Assembly: GCF_000706625.1 (NCBI RefSeq)
Contig: NZ_KL407334.1
Location: forward strand, 1,667,502-1,731,501
Reading direction: 5' to 3'
Source: Bartonella koehlerae C-29
GTDB lineage: Bacteria > Pseudomonadota > Alphaproteobacteria > Rhizobiales > Rhizobiaceae
Length of the DNA stretch: 64,000 nucleotides
This document shows positions 44,990 through 55,618 of this stretch, piece after piece. The notes below the pieces were generated by a model. The model searched no databases, was not told the origin of the DNA, and saw nothing but the letters and a program-made list of their open reading frames with translations. The position numbers were made by a program, and so were the translations under genes. The first letter of the stretch is position 1; every line of letters starts with the position of its first letter.

Positions 44990-47245
44990 ATGAAAAAAAA
45001 CCAACCGCCCTCTTCCACATTTCCCTCAGTGAAAGAACTAAGAAACCGCTATGAACAGCTTATCAAAGAAACAGCCTCTTCAGTATCTCCATCCGCAAAA
45101 GTTACTCAGCACAAACCATCTCATATGAAAGACAGATTGGTGGGAAAAGAGCAAGCGAAAAAAACTCTCTATGAAACCGCTACTTCTCCACAAAAATCAC
45201 CGCGCCTAAAAGAGCCAATTGCTAAAATTATGCAACAAAACCTCTTGGTGGAAGCGTATCAAGAAGAAATTCGACACTGGTGTGGGATCGTGTATGGATA
45301 TCCAAGCATTTTGCAAGAAAGAATTGAGGAAATTCAAAAAAATCCCGATATGGGAGAACAGATTTCACGGGAAGTTGCAGAAAATCCTGCATCTGTTCAT
45401 CATCTTGCAGGTCATCAAATGCTTGGCGTAAAAACGAATGCACGTAAAAATGCTGAAGATGGTTTGTTATCCCTATGTGCTGCTATTGAGGGATATGTAT
45501 GTGCTGTAAAACAGGTACAAGAGAGCATTGTGCATTTCCCTTACGCACAACAAAGCGGCTATGAACAAGAAAGAATACAAAGAGCTGAAAACCTGCAAAA
45601 GCTAGCTCATCCTGAAAAGGAAATGACATCTCTCTCGAATGAGGAAATTTCCAACAGGATTCAAAGAGATCCATCGGTTCAATATGGTGAAGCAGAAATC
45701 CGATATTGGTGCCAAATTGTTTTTGGCAACGCTCATGCTTTGCAATACAGAGTTGAAGACATGCAAAAAAATCCCAATATGGGAGAAGAGCTTTCATGGC
45801 AAGTTTCAGAAAATCCTAACTTTTTTCATAAGCTTGCAGGCAGTCAAGCCCTTGGCATAAAAAACAGTGCACGCAAAGAAGCTGAAGCAGGTCTCTCTTT
45901 CCTGTGTAACGCCATTGAAGCATATGCAGATACGGTAAAACAGGTAAGAAAAAGTATTGTACAAACCCATCAAGCACAACAAAACCACCAAGAACTTTCT
46001 GCGAGTAGGCTGCCTCACGATGTACAAAAACAAAAAAGCTTATCGAAACCTCCTAAACTGCCTGAACACTCACCAGCAGACAAACATCAAGAATCTGCTG
46101 AATCCTCCACGCAAACTAAGTGGAACCGACTTGGTGCTCGACCACGCACAGTGCCTCTTACTCAAGAATCGCAAAAACAGCAGGAAAAACTTGGTATGCG
46201 TCAATCTATTATGGAAGGTGATGGCAAAGAAACTACAAAAGTAAGCATGCCAGCAATTAAAGCAACGGAAGTTACAACAAAGTTCGAAGTATCCAAAGCA
46301 GTAGAACAGCTAGTTCAACCACCAAAAGTTGAAACCGCAAAAATAGTTTCAGTGTCTCTCACTCAAGAAGCGCAGAAAACACTTATTGAAAAGGAAACAG
46401 TTCGACCTCTTAGTTACGTAGAAGTTGCTTCGAAGATTCGAGACAGTGAAGTCGTGAAAAGCAGCATGAAAAAAATTGAGACTTTGTGTGGTGTTGTTTA
46501 TGGCAATCCCCGTATTTTGGAAGGCAAAATACCAAAGATGGGAATTCCAGTGACAAATAGAAATGTCGAGGAGTTAGAAAAATTCGCGCGGCAGGTTGGA
46601 AACTTTCCATCCTCTTATGGTAAAATCGCTGGCTTCAGTTTTTTGGGTATAAAAAGTGAAGCACGTGCCCATGCTGCAGAAAATTTTTTACCCTTAAGCC
46701 ATGCTATTTTTAGTTACGCACATAATGTAAAACAAGCAGAGAAGGATATTCTAGAAGCCTATTCTAGGGAACAAGAACGCTGTGCACAATCGGTAGAAAC
46801 ACCCAGTGAAGAGATACGAAATCTACTTTCTCTCTCTGAAAAACAACAGAAGGAGGTTTTATTAACTTCTCCTGAACTGGGAACACAGGTAAAGGCTTAT
46901 TCTCAAAAACTCCATGACCGTCTCTCACAAAGTGATCTTAAGGCTATAAATGAAAGGTCTCATACAAAACTTGCTGAAAATCTTGGCACATCAGTAAACC
47001 AAGCAGAAAAAATTGCACAAATCTTTAAACAAACAAAAGGCATTGTCCAGATTCTTCAAAAGCAGGAAAAACTTGGTATGCGTCAATCTATTATGGAAGG
47101 TGATGGAAAAGAAACTGCAAAAATAAGCATGTCAGTAATTAAAGCAACGAAAGTTATAACAAAGATTGAATCATCCAAATTAGTTGAACAACCAGTTCGA
47201 CCACAAAAAATTGAAAACGCAAAAATAATTTCTATGAGTAGATAA
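44990..47245 (+). CDS. Bep effector with three BID domains
   Basis: Encodes 751 residues from ATG 44990; the 47 extra codons upstream are leader sequence. The N-terminus (MKKNQPPSST-PSVKELRNRYEQ) is shared with the preceding Beps, and only one tyrosine motif (TLYETA, near 63) is seen. BID domains begin near 84, 227 and 486. The first two are EIxYWC-IV-G type; the third is more diverged (KKIETLCGVVYGN) and closer to the BepA/BepC type, with the LSEKQQKEVL...LGTSVNQAEKIAQ tail. A 60-residue segment (QEKLGMRQSIMEGDGKET...) occurs at about 398-455 and again at the C-terminus. It is comparable to BepF or BepG of B. henselae, but neither name can be fixed. Confidence 0.84.
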   Translation: MKKNQPPSSTFPSVKELRNRYEQLIKETASSVSPSAKVTQHKPSHMKDRLVGKEQAKKTLYETATSPQKSPRLKEPIAKIMQQNLLVEAYQEEIRHWCGIVYGYPSILQERIEEIQKNPDMGEQISREVAENPASVHHLAGHQMLGVKTNARKNAEDGLLSLCAAIEGYVCAVKQVQESIVHFPYAQQSGYEQERIQRAENLQKLAHPEKEMTSLSNEEISNRIQRDPSVQYGEAEIRYWCQIVFGNAHALQYRVEDMQKNPNMGEELSWQVSENPNFFHKLAGSQALGIKNSARKEAEAGLSFLCNAIEAYADTVKQVRKSIVQTHQAQQNHQELSASRLPHDVQKQKSLSKPPKLPEHSPADKHQESAESSTQTKWNRLGARPRTVPLTQESQKQQEKLGMRQSIMEGDGKETTKVSMPAIKATEVTTKFEVSKAVEQLVQPPKVETAKIVSVSLTQEAQKTLIEKETVRPLSYVEVASKIRDSEVVKSSMKKIETLCGVVYGNPRILEGKIPKMGIPVTNRNVEELEKFARQVGNFPSSYGKIAGFSFLGIKSEARAHAAENFLPLSHAIFSYAHNVKQAEKDILEAYSREQERCAQSVETPSEEIRNLLSLSEKQQKEVLLTSPELGTQVKAYSQKLHDRLSQSDLKAINERSHTKLAENLGTSVNQAEKIAQIFKQTKGIVQILQKQEKLGMRQSIMEGDGKETAKISMSVIKATKVITKIESSKLVEQPVRPQKIENAKIISMSR

Positions 47246-48600
47246 GCGTACCTTAAATTTTATTTAATATAGCCTCTTTGTGCAATTGTTTCATGTAGAT
47301 TGTACGAAGGGGTGCTGTTTAGTTATAAAAATGAAAATTTCCAAAGAAAGAAAATTTTAAATCAAAGAACAAACATTGATATTGAGAAAACTTGAAAGGA
47401 AATACCTATAAAAAAATAAAAAAACCATTCTGTATCTCTTATAGCAAGAGAATCGATACAAACCTGCCAAGAAGTTAATGTAAAAAACCATGAAAAATAA
47501 GTTCAGCATCAAAGAATTTCTGTTACCCTAATAATTAAAGTAGTCAAAAATAAGCATAGGATCAAAGAGGCAAGCGCTTTAGAGAAACAATGTATTTATG
47601 ATGTAGAAAATAATAGCTAGACTGTGTCCAGAACCTCTACAAGAACAGTTTAATTCTGCCTCTCTAAAACATATGCACCACAGCTTCTTTTAAAATACAT
47701 TTAAACGAGCTGGGCAGACTCGTAACCTCTCCTTTACATTTACAGATGGTAGGAGTTCCTTTGTGCACCACAGTCATAAAAGAAAAAAAATTTACAAAAC
47801 CTTTTGCCGTCAGAAGAGAAGTCCAAAGAAAAATCAACGAATTAGATCAAATGCTCGCAGAAAAGAATAATTTAAAAGGCTTAATTCGCCAAACACCTGT
47901 TAAAAAGTCCCTGAAATGGTCACATAGCTACACTATACGCCCCCTTTCAGAAAAAATCAGTAACGCACACAACGTGATGTTCTTTCAAAACTTGGGCAAG
48001 ATGCAATCCACGAGCGAGACTGTTTTATTACAAAAGAACGCATAGAACTTACCAGTCCTGCATCACTGCAAGAGGAAGCTTAAAAATAATAAAAGATCTG
48101 TTTCGGAAATTTCCAATCCAGAAAATCAAAAAAAATGCTTCTTTTAAATAAATTCATACACTACCTGATAAAATATTAGGTTTGATCATAATAATCATCG
48201 CCTCATTATAGCTGCTAAAAAGGATGAAAGCTCTGCAAATTTCTATAGAACTGCAAGCGAAAGAAATTCTTTATGTAATGAATCAAACAGCTTCATGATA
48301 AATGTTCATGATACTTTCATTGGAGAAAACAAAAAAGATTTTGCACTATAGCAGCAAAAATATTTAAAATGAATTATGCCACCTCCTTTACAACACCAAT
48401 AGCTCAAGGCTTGCAACAAACGCTTATTTCAAAAGAAAAAACAGCAGCTTCCTTGAAAAAGGATATTGTTAAAAGAATTACAAGACAATCCATCAATTCA
48501 AGCATCTCAAAAAATTTGAAGCTTCATGGGAAATCATTAAGAACAACGCATATATTTTGCAAAGAAGAATGCTCACTCTAACATCATGATTTGAAAGCTG
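47246..48600 (+). pseudogene. Decayed bep gene(s)
   Basis: At 47390-47420 a bep leader end (ACTTGAAAGGAAATACC) leads to TATAAAAAAATAAAAAAACC where other copies have ATGAAAAAAAAxCA, so a Bep start was lost. From about 47690 FIC-domain remnants can be read in shifting frames: ERAGQTRNLSFTFTDG-like, NELDQMLAEKNNLKGLIR, a damaged HPF region near 47935-47965 (PPFRKNQ-AHN), and FFQNLGK. At 48170-48460 pieces of the linker (IIAAKKDESS) and of the LQQTLISKE segment remain. The 99- and 70-codon frames here are parts of this pseudogene. Confidence 0.75.
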
Positions 48601-49500
48601 CGTAAGAAGGTCAAAACAAACCGTGTTGATTATTGATCAAGAATAATCGTTAAGCCTCCCGAAGAAGTTGCTTAAGAACTCAGGCTTTTTCGTTTTTTCA
48701 TCAAACGCGGTTGTGATGTTATAAATTTCGTAAATGAAATCAAGCGTTTGAGAAGTAGCAAATCCCTTATTTTTGATCTGCTGTAAAATTATGGCCTTAT
48801 ACACGAAAACGAAAAGCTCCTTTATAAAAGCCGTATAAACTCTGTATCATATCATAAATCCTACACTCCGCATAGGTACACTCTCTTTCATAATGACACA
48901 TTAAAGCGCTTTAGGTCATTATGAATATTCTTCGAAACTATAATTTCTATTTAGAAAAGCTAAAGTATAAAAAGAACAAGTTTGGCATTCTTTTTTCGCT
49001 GCAACTTCTTTTAATCATTGCCATAGAAAGTATATAAACCAATCCTCTCCGGCAACAGTGTGCAAAACTCCCATACCTACCTTATCCACCAAAAAAACGA
49101 AACAGAGCACAAACACAATCAGCTTGCATGAAACGCACTATTGCTTTGGACTATCCTCATAAATGTGGTTATTAGAAATACAACAGACAACTGATAAAGC
49201 GAACGATAAGCCACCCCCCATTGCCTGTGGCTTTTTTCCATTCATCGCACTGCTCTGTCTCTCCAGTTTAAGAAAAAAGAATATTGATTGTTTTAGGGAA
49301 GCAAGACAAACTATAAGAAAGCAATAACAAATACAGCTTAAAGAGCATAAAAGCCCTCTTGTTGACAGAAGGATAAACACCATCGTAAAACACTTCAAAA
49401 ATGTATATTATATTGGCATGCTAATCAAATTTTTACAATCTAAAGTGATCTTATTGATTTTTTTATTACCTCTCTTTTCTGACAAACCAGATGTATTTTT
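48601..49500. other. Intergenic region between the bep island and core genes
   Basis: No supported gene. Short frames such as the minus-strand ORF at 49138-49398 lack recognisable content. This is the right-hand edge of the effector island. Confidence 0.4.
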
Positions 49501-51072
49501 ATGATCCTGATTAAAAAATTTGCAACTGTTGCTTCTGGAACCCTGATGAGCCGTATTTTTGGCTTTGTACGTGAAATGCTAATGGCAGCAGCTCTGGGAA
49601 CTGGTCCTGTTTCCGATGCCTTTAACGCTGCTTTCCGTTTTCCCAACACATTCCGTCGTTTTTTTGCTGAAGGAGCCTTTAATGCGGCTTTTGTTCCTCT
49701 TTTTGCAAAAAAAATCACTGAAGATGGTCAAGAAACTGCATGCAAATTCGCAGAAGAGGTATTTGGCGTTCTCTTCTCACTGCTGCTCCTTTTAACCATT
49801 GCTATGGAATTAAGTATGCCTTTTTTGGTACGAACCATTATCGCTCCAGGATTTGCAGAGAATGCCATAAAATTTAACGCTACGATTCATTTTACAGCAA
49901 TCATGTTTCCCTATTTAACATGTATATCTTTAGCAGCTATGATGGGGGGAATGCTCAATGCTTTGCGACGTTATTTTATCGCAGCCATTGCTCCTCTCTT
50001 TTTAAATATTATTTTGATTAGCGTACTTGCCTATGCTTGGATCTATCAGCTTGACTCTTGGAATATCGGCTTAAATCTTTCTTGGGGCGTCTTGGCCGCA
50101 GGACTTCTCCAACTCACCTTGATTGCGGCTGCACTGCGTCAGAGTGGAATGAAATTTTTTCTCCGCCGTCCCCGTTTCAGCCCCAATGTTCGCAAGCTTT
50201 TAACATTAGCATTCCCTGCTGCTATCACAGGAGGGATTACACAAATCAATTTGTTAATCAATACCAACATTGCCTCTAGTCAATCAGGTGCCGTATCCTC
50301 TTTGATGTATGCTGATCGCCTTTATCAATTGCCTTTAGGAGTGATAGCAATTGCCATCGCGACCGTTCTTTTACCAGAATTAACAAGAGCCCTTCGTAAC
50401 AAAAATCATAAAGAAACCCATAATTTACAAAACCGCTCTATTGAACTTACACTATTGTTAACACTACCCGCCTCTGTGGCGTTTTTAATGCTCTCCACCC
50501 CCATTGTTAGTTTACTTTTTGAACGTGGGCAATTTACCAGCGAGTCAACACACTATGTTGCCCAACTGCTTAAACTTTATGGACTAGGACTTCCCGCTTT
50601 TGTCCTGATAAAGGTCTTTATTCCTAATTTTTTTGCCCATGAAGATACAAAAACACCGATGATTATCACAGGCATTTGCGTTTTCATCAATATCAGCCTA
50701 GCCTTAATATTATTTCCAATTTTGTCAGCACGGGGCATTGTCATTGCTGAAATTACCTCTGGATGGGTGAATACCCTCTTGCTCTGGGCTATTCTCATTA
50801 AACGTGGTTATTGGAAATACGATACACAACTAATAAAGCGAACAACATGTCTGATTATCACTACTTTTTTAAATGCTATAACCCTCTATTATGTCTTTGA
50901 TGTGATTAACTTTTTGTCTTTCCCTTTATCCTCACAAGCATCGTTTTTCTTGCGTGCCTCCACCTTAGCAGGGATAATGGTTGTCATACTCTTGATGCAC
51001 TGTTTCGCCTATTTTTTACTGAACACTCGTTCCTTTTTTCTTACCCTCAAAAACTTTAAAAAACGCTTATAA
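49501..51072 (+). CDS. murJ: MurJ (MviN), lipid II flippase
   Basis: Encodes 523 residues with about 14 membrane helices, full length for MurJ. The N-terminal ATVASGTLMSRIFGFVREMLMAAALGTGPVSDAFNAAFRFPNTFRRFFAEGAF pattern is diagnostic of the family (positions about 7-60). It transfers lipid II across the inner membrane for peptidoglycan synthesis. It is followed at 79 bases by trpS. The ribosome site is weak. Confidence 0.95.
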   Translation: MILIKKFATVASGTLMSRIFGFVREMLMAAALGTGPVSDAFNAAFRFPNTFRRFFAEGAFNAAFVPLFAKKITEDGQETACKFAEEVFGVLFSLLLLLTIAMELSMPFLVRTIIAPGFAENAIKFNATIHFTAIMFPYLTCISLAAMMGGMLNALRRYFIAAIAPLFLNIILISVLAYAWIYQLDSWNIGLNLSWGVLAAGLLQLTLIAAALRQSGMKFFLRRPRFSPNVRKLLTLAFPAAITGGITQINLLINTNIASSQSGAVSSLMYADRLYQLPLGVIAIAIATVLLPELTRALRNKNHKETHNLQNRSIELTLLLTLPASVAFLMLSTPIVSLLFERGQFTSESTHYVAQLLKLYGLGLPAFVLIKVFIPNFFAHEDTKTPMIITGICVFINISLALILFPILSARGIVIAEITSGWVNTLLLWAILIKRGYWKYDTQLIKRTTCLIITTFLNAITLYYVFDVINFLSFPLSSQASFFLRASTLAGIMVVILLMHCFAYFLLNTRSFFLTLKNFKKRL

Positions 51073-51151
51073 ATATTTTGTCTTGCTTTCAGCAAAAGGC
51101 TTTGTCAAAAAAACATAAAGCGAATAACTTTACTAAAGAAAGAGCACCCTT

Positions 51152-52222
51152 ATGGACACTTTCACACCACTTGTCTTTTCCGGAGTACAACCGAGTGGTC
51201 ACTTGCATCTTGGCAATTATCTTGGAGCCATCAAGCATTGGGTTGAACTACAAACGTCCTATAATTGCCTGTACTGCGTTGTTGATATGCATGCCCTCAC
51301 CGTTAATCCGGATCCCCTTGCCTTGCGTGAATCTACTAGAGCAGTTACAGCAGCCTTTTTAGCTGCTGGTATTGATCCGCAAAAACATATTATTTTTAAT
51401 CAATCTCAAGTTTTTCAACATGCTGAACTCGCATGGATTCTAAATTGTATCGCCCGTATTGGTTGGCTTCAGCGCATGACACAGTTTAAAGACAAAGCAG
51501 GAAAAGACCGCGAAAAAGCATCCCTTGGGCTTTTTGCGTATCCAAGTCTGATGGCTGCCGACATTTTACTCTACCGTGCCACGCATGTTCCGGTAGGCGA
51601 AGATCAAAAACAGCATGTTGAGCTCACCCGTGATATTGCCCAAAAATTTAATAATGATTATGCACAACGTATTGTAGATTTAAACTTTGCTGTTACAATA
51701 TTAATGGGTGAGGAAAAAAAACAAGGTTTTTTTCCTCTGCCAGAAGCGCTGATAGGGGAAACAGCCATGCGCATTATGTCGTTGCGCGATGGCACAAAAA
51801 AAATGTCGAAATCGGATCCTTCCGATTTTTCGCGTATTAATTTAACAGATGATGCTAATCTTATCGCAAAAAAAATACGCAAAGCAAAAACAGACTCCGT
51901 CCCTCTTCCCGACACGCTTGCAGCCTTAGAAGGACGACCAGAAATCGATAACCTGCTTGGTATTTATGCTGCCTTTGCACAAATAAGCAAAGAAAAAGCT
52001 CTTTCAGAGTTTTCTGGACAACAATTTTCGCTTTTTAAAACAGCCTTAACTGACCTTGCTGTTGAAAAGCTTGCACCAATCACACAAGAACTCCGTCGAC
52101 TTCATCAAGAAAGTAAGTATATTGACTCTGTTTTGCACGATGGTGCACAACGTGCCAGTGCATTGGCAGAAAAAAATATGAAAAAAATCCGTGAAATTGT
52201 TGGACTTTTGCACGATATATGA
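51152..52222 (+). CDS. trpS: Tryptophanyl-tRNA synthetase
   Basis: Encodes 356 residues, a class I synthetase. The HIGH-type motif is HLHLGNY at about 17-23, after SGVQPSG, and the KMSKS motif [10 protein letters not shown] is near 210-219. It charges tRNA-Trp. An AAAGAGC ribosome site lies 10 bases upstream of the ATG. The gene is complete and ends with a C-terminal helix. Confidence 0.96.
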   Translation: MDTFTPLVFSGVQPSGHLHLGNYLGAIKHWVELQTSYNCLYCVVDMHALTVNPDPLALRESTRAVTAAFLAAGIDPQKHIIFNQSQVFQHAELAWILNCIARIGWLQRMTQFKDKAGKDREKASLGLFAYPSLMAADILLYRATHVPVGEDQKQHVELTRDIAQKFNNDYAQRIVDLNFAVTILMGEEKKQGFFPLPEALIGETAMRIMSLRDGTKKMSKSDPSDFSRINLTDDANLIAKKIRKAKTDSVPLPDTLAALEGRPEIDNLLGIYAAFAQISKEKALSEFSGQQFSLFKTALTDLAVEKLAPITQELRRLHQESKYIDSVLHDGAQRASALAEKNMKKIREIVGLLHDI

Positions 52223-52282
52223 AACAATCAAACTGAAGTTGTAAGAGTAAAGAATTTATCTGCAAAAAATAGAGAAAACCTC

Positions 52283-52774
52283 ATGGTTTCTAAACAAAAC
52301 AAAGTGAAAAAAAATCACAAGCGGAAAATTTTAGTCATTATCGATGAGACACCAGAATGTCGGCGTGCTGTTGCCTTTGCTGCACAGCATGCCCAAAATA
52401 CTAAAAGAACATTGGTACTGCTCTGTGTTGTTGATAGTGTAGAATTTCAACATTTTCTGGGCGTCAACAATGTTATGCGAACAGAAGCAACGCAAACTGC
52501 CCATAAAGTCTTGGGAGAAATTGCCAATGATGTACGCACTTTGCATTCCCTTGAAACACAAATAATCGTGCGTGAAGGCAAAAAAATTGATGAAATTTCC
52601 AAACTGATCGATGAAGATAAACAAATTGCACTTATTGTTTTAGCTGCCAGTGGACATACAGAAGGACCAGGACCGCTTGTGCAATTAATTGGCAATCGGA
52701 GCACAGCTTTTTCAATCCCTGTTATCGTTATTCCAAGTAATCTTGTGGATGAAGATATTGAATCGATTGCCTAA
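52283..52774 (+). CDS. Universal stress protein family (UspA)
   Basis: Encodes 163 residues. A basic N-terminus is followed by the Usp fold: KILVIIDETPECRRAVAFAAQHA near 15-37 and LIVLAASGHTEGPGPLVQLIGNRSTAFSIPVIVIP near 113-148, close to the ATP-binding G-2X-G-9X-G(S/T) motif. The exact role is unknown. It lies 60 bases after trpS and 56 before the NifU-like gene. Confidence 0.88.
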   Translation: MVSKQNKVKKNHKRKILVIIDETPECRRAVAFAAQHAQNTKRTLVLLCVVDSVEFQHFLGVNNVMRTEATQTAHKVLGEIANDVRTLHSLETQIIVREGKKIDEISKLIDEDKQIALIVLAASGHTEGPGPLVQLIGNRSTAFSIPVIVIPSNLVDEDIESIA

Positions 52775-52830
52775 AATAGAGTATTCTTCATTTAAGAACC
52801 GTCCTGATCCGTCCCATAAAAGGAGAGTCT

Positions 52831-53409
52831 ATGTTTATTCAAACTGAAACCACACCAAACCCTGCAACACTGAAATTTCTGCCAGGTCGTGTGGTACTTT
52901 CTGAAGGTGTGTTAGAATTTCGTGACAATGAAGAAGCTGCTAAAAATTCACCTTTAGCAGCTAAACTGTTTAATATTCCAAATGTCAATGGTGTTTTTTT
53001 GGGCTACGATTTTATTACCGTGAGCAAAAAAGAAGGAGAGTGGCAACATCTCAAACCAGCCATTTTAGGTACCATTATGGAACATTTTCTGTCTGGAGAC
53101 CCAGTTATCAACACCAATGTCACAAGACAAGCGCAAATTCACGCCCTTAACGAAGAATTTTATAACGAAAAAGACGCTGATATCGTCTTAACAATTAAGG
53201 AACTCCTTGAAACGCGTATTCGCCCGGCCGTTGCCAATGATGGTGGAGATATTACTTTTCGCGGATTTGAAAATGGTATTGTTTACCTCAATATGCGTGG
53301 CGCTTGCGCCGGATGTCCCTCTTCGACTGCAACGCTAAAACATGGTATTGAAAATCTTTTACGCCATTTTATCCCAGAAGTTGTAGGTGTTGAAGCCATG
53401 CCTCAATAA
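52831..53409 (+). CDS. nfuA: NifU-like (Nfu) iron-sulfur scaffold protein
   Basis: Encodes 192 residues. The N-terminal Nfu_N domain (MFIQTETTPNPATLKFLPG... to about 90) is followed by the C-terminal NifU domain with the cluster-binding GACAGCPSS (Cys159, Cys162). It carries Fe-S clusters to target apoproteins. A typical alphaproteobacterial Nfu, with an AAAGGAGAG ribosome site. Confidence 0.94.
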   Translation: MFIQTETTPNPATLKFLPGRVVLSEGVLEFRDNEEAAKNSPLAAKLFNIPNVNGVFLGYDFITVSKKEGEWQHLKPAILGTIMEHFLSGDPVINTNVTRQAQIHALNEEFYNEKDADIVLTIKELLETRIRPAVANDGGDITFRGFENGIVYLNMRGACAGCPSSTATLKHGIENLLRHFIPEVVGVEAMPQ

Positions 53410-53657
53410 ACAAATGAGATCTGATAAAAGAGTGCTAAAAGCACAAACGTCGTAGCTGCCTAGCTGATCTTGCTGTCAAAATACCAAAACACCACAACAT
53501 TGAACATGATTGTTGCGAATAAGTCAGTCTTCGACAAATTTTACCCCTCCTCCCATACAACACCAGGGGTTATCTCTTTGAAGAAAATGGAACAAATTGT
53601 TCCCTAAAATAAGCCCATCAACCGTGCATCTACACTTTACCAAACAAGTATAATCAA
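53410..53657. other. Intergenic region, nothing recognised
   Basis: The minus-strand ORF at 53524-53718 overlaps the end of the phnA pseudogene in another frame and is a shadow. No structured element seen. Confidence 0.4.
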
Positions 53658-53993
53658 CTAAACTTTTTTCACGCATTCTGATTTTAAGCCAATTTGGCCT
53701 ATCCCAGAGATTTTGCAATCAATATTATGATCCTCATCCAGTAGGCGAATATTTTTCACCTTCGTACCATTCTTGAAAACGGATGCATCACCTTTGATTT
53801 TAAGGTCTTTGACCACCATAATATTATCCCCGTTTGCTAAGATCTGACCATTGGCATCATAAATGATGTTAGAAGGGGAAGTATATTCGTCCTTTTGTGG
53901 TCACTCATATGCACACTCAGGACAGACAAAATTTTTACCCTCTTCATAAGTATAAAGACCGCTACAATGAGAGCAATTGGGATATTTGTTCAT
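53658..53993 (-). pseudogene. phnA: PhnA/YjdM-family zinc-ribbon protein, interrupted by a stop
   Basis: The frame from ATG 53993 to the stop at 53658-53660 (112 codons) is fully aligned with the PhnA family: a zinc ribbon with C-HC in YPNCSHCSGLYTYEEG and CPEC, then the [23 protein letters not shown] and GTKVKNIRL segments and a terminal LKSEXVKK. The only damage is an in-frame TGA after CPECAYE, where the family has Trp (TGG). This makes it a very recent pseudogene, or a sequencing difference. Confidence 0.85.
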
Positions 53994-55040
53994 ACATTCT
54001 CTCTTTTGTTTAAGCAAAATCATTCCTCTAAGCTTTCATAGAATAAGAAGTACTTACTTTTGTCTATTGCTAAAACAAAACAGCTAGCAAACACAGCATT
54101 TTATCTTAGAATTCTGAAGAATTAAACATGCCACAATAAACGAGGACAGAATTGACAAAATACCGTGACAGAACATTCTCAAAGAAAAATGCTTTCTATA
54201 AAAATACTTATTGAGCAAAAAAGAAAAAGCATAAGGAACAAACAGCAACTGATAACACAATGACGGTACATCTTTGAGACACATAATTAAGGCGAATGAA
54301 AACTCTACGAACAGTTTCAACTTTTGTATGCCAGATAGGAGCGAACGTATTACGTATCTCTGTTTGTGTAATTTCTGAAACGGGTATACAATCTAATTTG
54401 AGAGGAATATAAAGCCGTAAAGATAAAGATCAGATTCCATCTTTATTATTCCTTTTATTTGTTTTACACTTTTCACAAGTATTCACGGCGCTGTCTTTTA
54501 AATAATGAAGACTATGTATTATCTTACACTTTTGATTCTCACGTTCTTTAATGGGGTTACGCCTCTCATGAAGAACAGAACGCTACTGTGTTGCCAATTC
54601 ACGCACTTGTTTTAAAGAAACATCTCTTAAAGCAGACACCCAAGCCACTTTCATGATGACATATCCCCGTGAGTGATATAACGGTACAGCCATTGTGCAC
54701 CGCCCTCTTTACACTTATGAAGGAGTAAGTTGGCACCATCATTCTCTTTGCCAGCTCAAAATGTTGCACCAGCCCTTGCATTAAGACGGTTTATGAGAAA
54801 TTTTTATTCCTTTCTTTATGAATACCTACATGCCAGCCCCGCTTGTGATATGCAAGAAAGTGATTGTAATTGATTCATTCTAAGAGGATTTGCGATGAGC
54901 AAATCTTACGATGTTCGAGACTCTACAAAAAAATGAATTATCCTTATAAATCAATGTATTTTTTACCACGAAACTACATAAACACCAGAAAACCGTAATA
55001 AAATGGAGAGATTCAACAAGAGACAGAAAAAACCTACAAA
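53994..55040. other. Decayed region containing an integrase relic
   Basis: No supported gene between 53994 and 54540. An integrase relic occupies 54540-54860 on the minus strand. At 54860-55000 a segment (AAATCTTACGATG..., TATAAATCAATGTATT) matches the region after 7470 near another relic. Confidence 0.4.
54540..54860 (-). pseudogene. Integrase 5' relic (minus strand)
   Basis: The reverse strand shows a CTTGCATATCACAAGC leader and then a body aligned with relic 1: NRLNARAGATF, NDGANLLLHKCKEGGAQWLYRY, and the LKQVRELATQ-RSVLHE-like end, broken by frameshifts and stops. It is among the best preserved of the seven. Confidence 0.65.
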
Positions 55041-55063
55041 AAACGGGCCAGAGAGGCCCGTTT
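55041..55063 (-). terminator. Rho-independent terminator after groEL fragment
   Basis: A perfect 9-bp stem (AAACGGGCC / GGCCCGTTT) with a 5-nt loop, followed on the minus strand by a T-rich run. It lies 23 bases after the stop of the groEL 3' fragment and was probably the terminator of the groESL operon it came from. Confidence 0.75.
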
Positions 55064-55085
55064 CTTTTTACCTTTAGCAAGGGGC

Positions 55086-55618
55086 TTAGAAATCCATACC
55101 GCCCATTCCACCCATTCCACCACCAGGCATTGGAGGCATTGGTGTATCTTTCTTTGGAACTTCAGCAACCATTGCTTCTGTTGTAATAAGAAGGCTAGCA
55201 ATTGAAGCAGCATTCTGAAGAGCAGAACGCACAACTTTCACAGGATCAATGATTCCCAAAGCAATCAAATCACCAAATTCACCGGTTGCGGTATTGTAAC
55301 CAAATGTATCTGCATTGTTTTCAAGCACTTTGCCAACGATAATCGCTGCTTCTTCACCGGCATTGGTAGCAATTTGTCGTGCTGGGGCCTGTAGTGCACG
55401 ACGAACAATATTGATACCAGCTTCTTGATCAGGATTGCTGCCTTTAACAGTCAAAGCATTTGCCGCACGCAACAATGCGGTTCCACCTCCTGCAACAATA
55501 CCTTCTTCCACAGCTGCACGTGTTGCGTTCAAGGCATCATCAACACGATCTTTCTTTTCTTTTACTTCAACTTCTGTTGCTCCACCAAGCATTGAAGGCA
55601 CTGGTGTATCTTTCGCTA
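55086..55618 (-). pseudogene. groEL: groEL 3' fragment (C-terminal third) in inverted orientation
   Basis: Encodes the last 170 or so residues of GroEL without damage: [29 protein letters not shown] at the start, the [11 protein letters not shown] segment, and a GGMGGM-rich end. The chaperone's apical and N-terminal domains are missing, so it is not a chaperonin. Its 5' border is odd: KDTPVPSML (55590-55618) copies the codons [12 protein letters not shown] from the gene's own C-terminus (55127-55157), so the fragment begins at a duplication joint. The intact groEL starts at 63735 on the other strand. Confidence 0.88.

Noticed and set aside
47746..48045. 99-codon ORF as a new gene
   Set aside because: It is a frame of the decayed FIC domain (ELDQMLAEKNNLKGLIR matches BepA/BepB).
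48369..48581. 70-codon ORF as a separate gene
   Set aside because: Content (LQQTLISKEKTAASLKK) is a remnant of a Bep linker; treated as part of the bep pseudogene.
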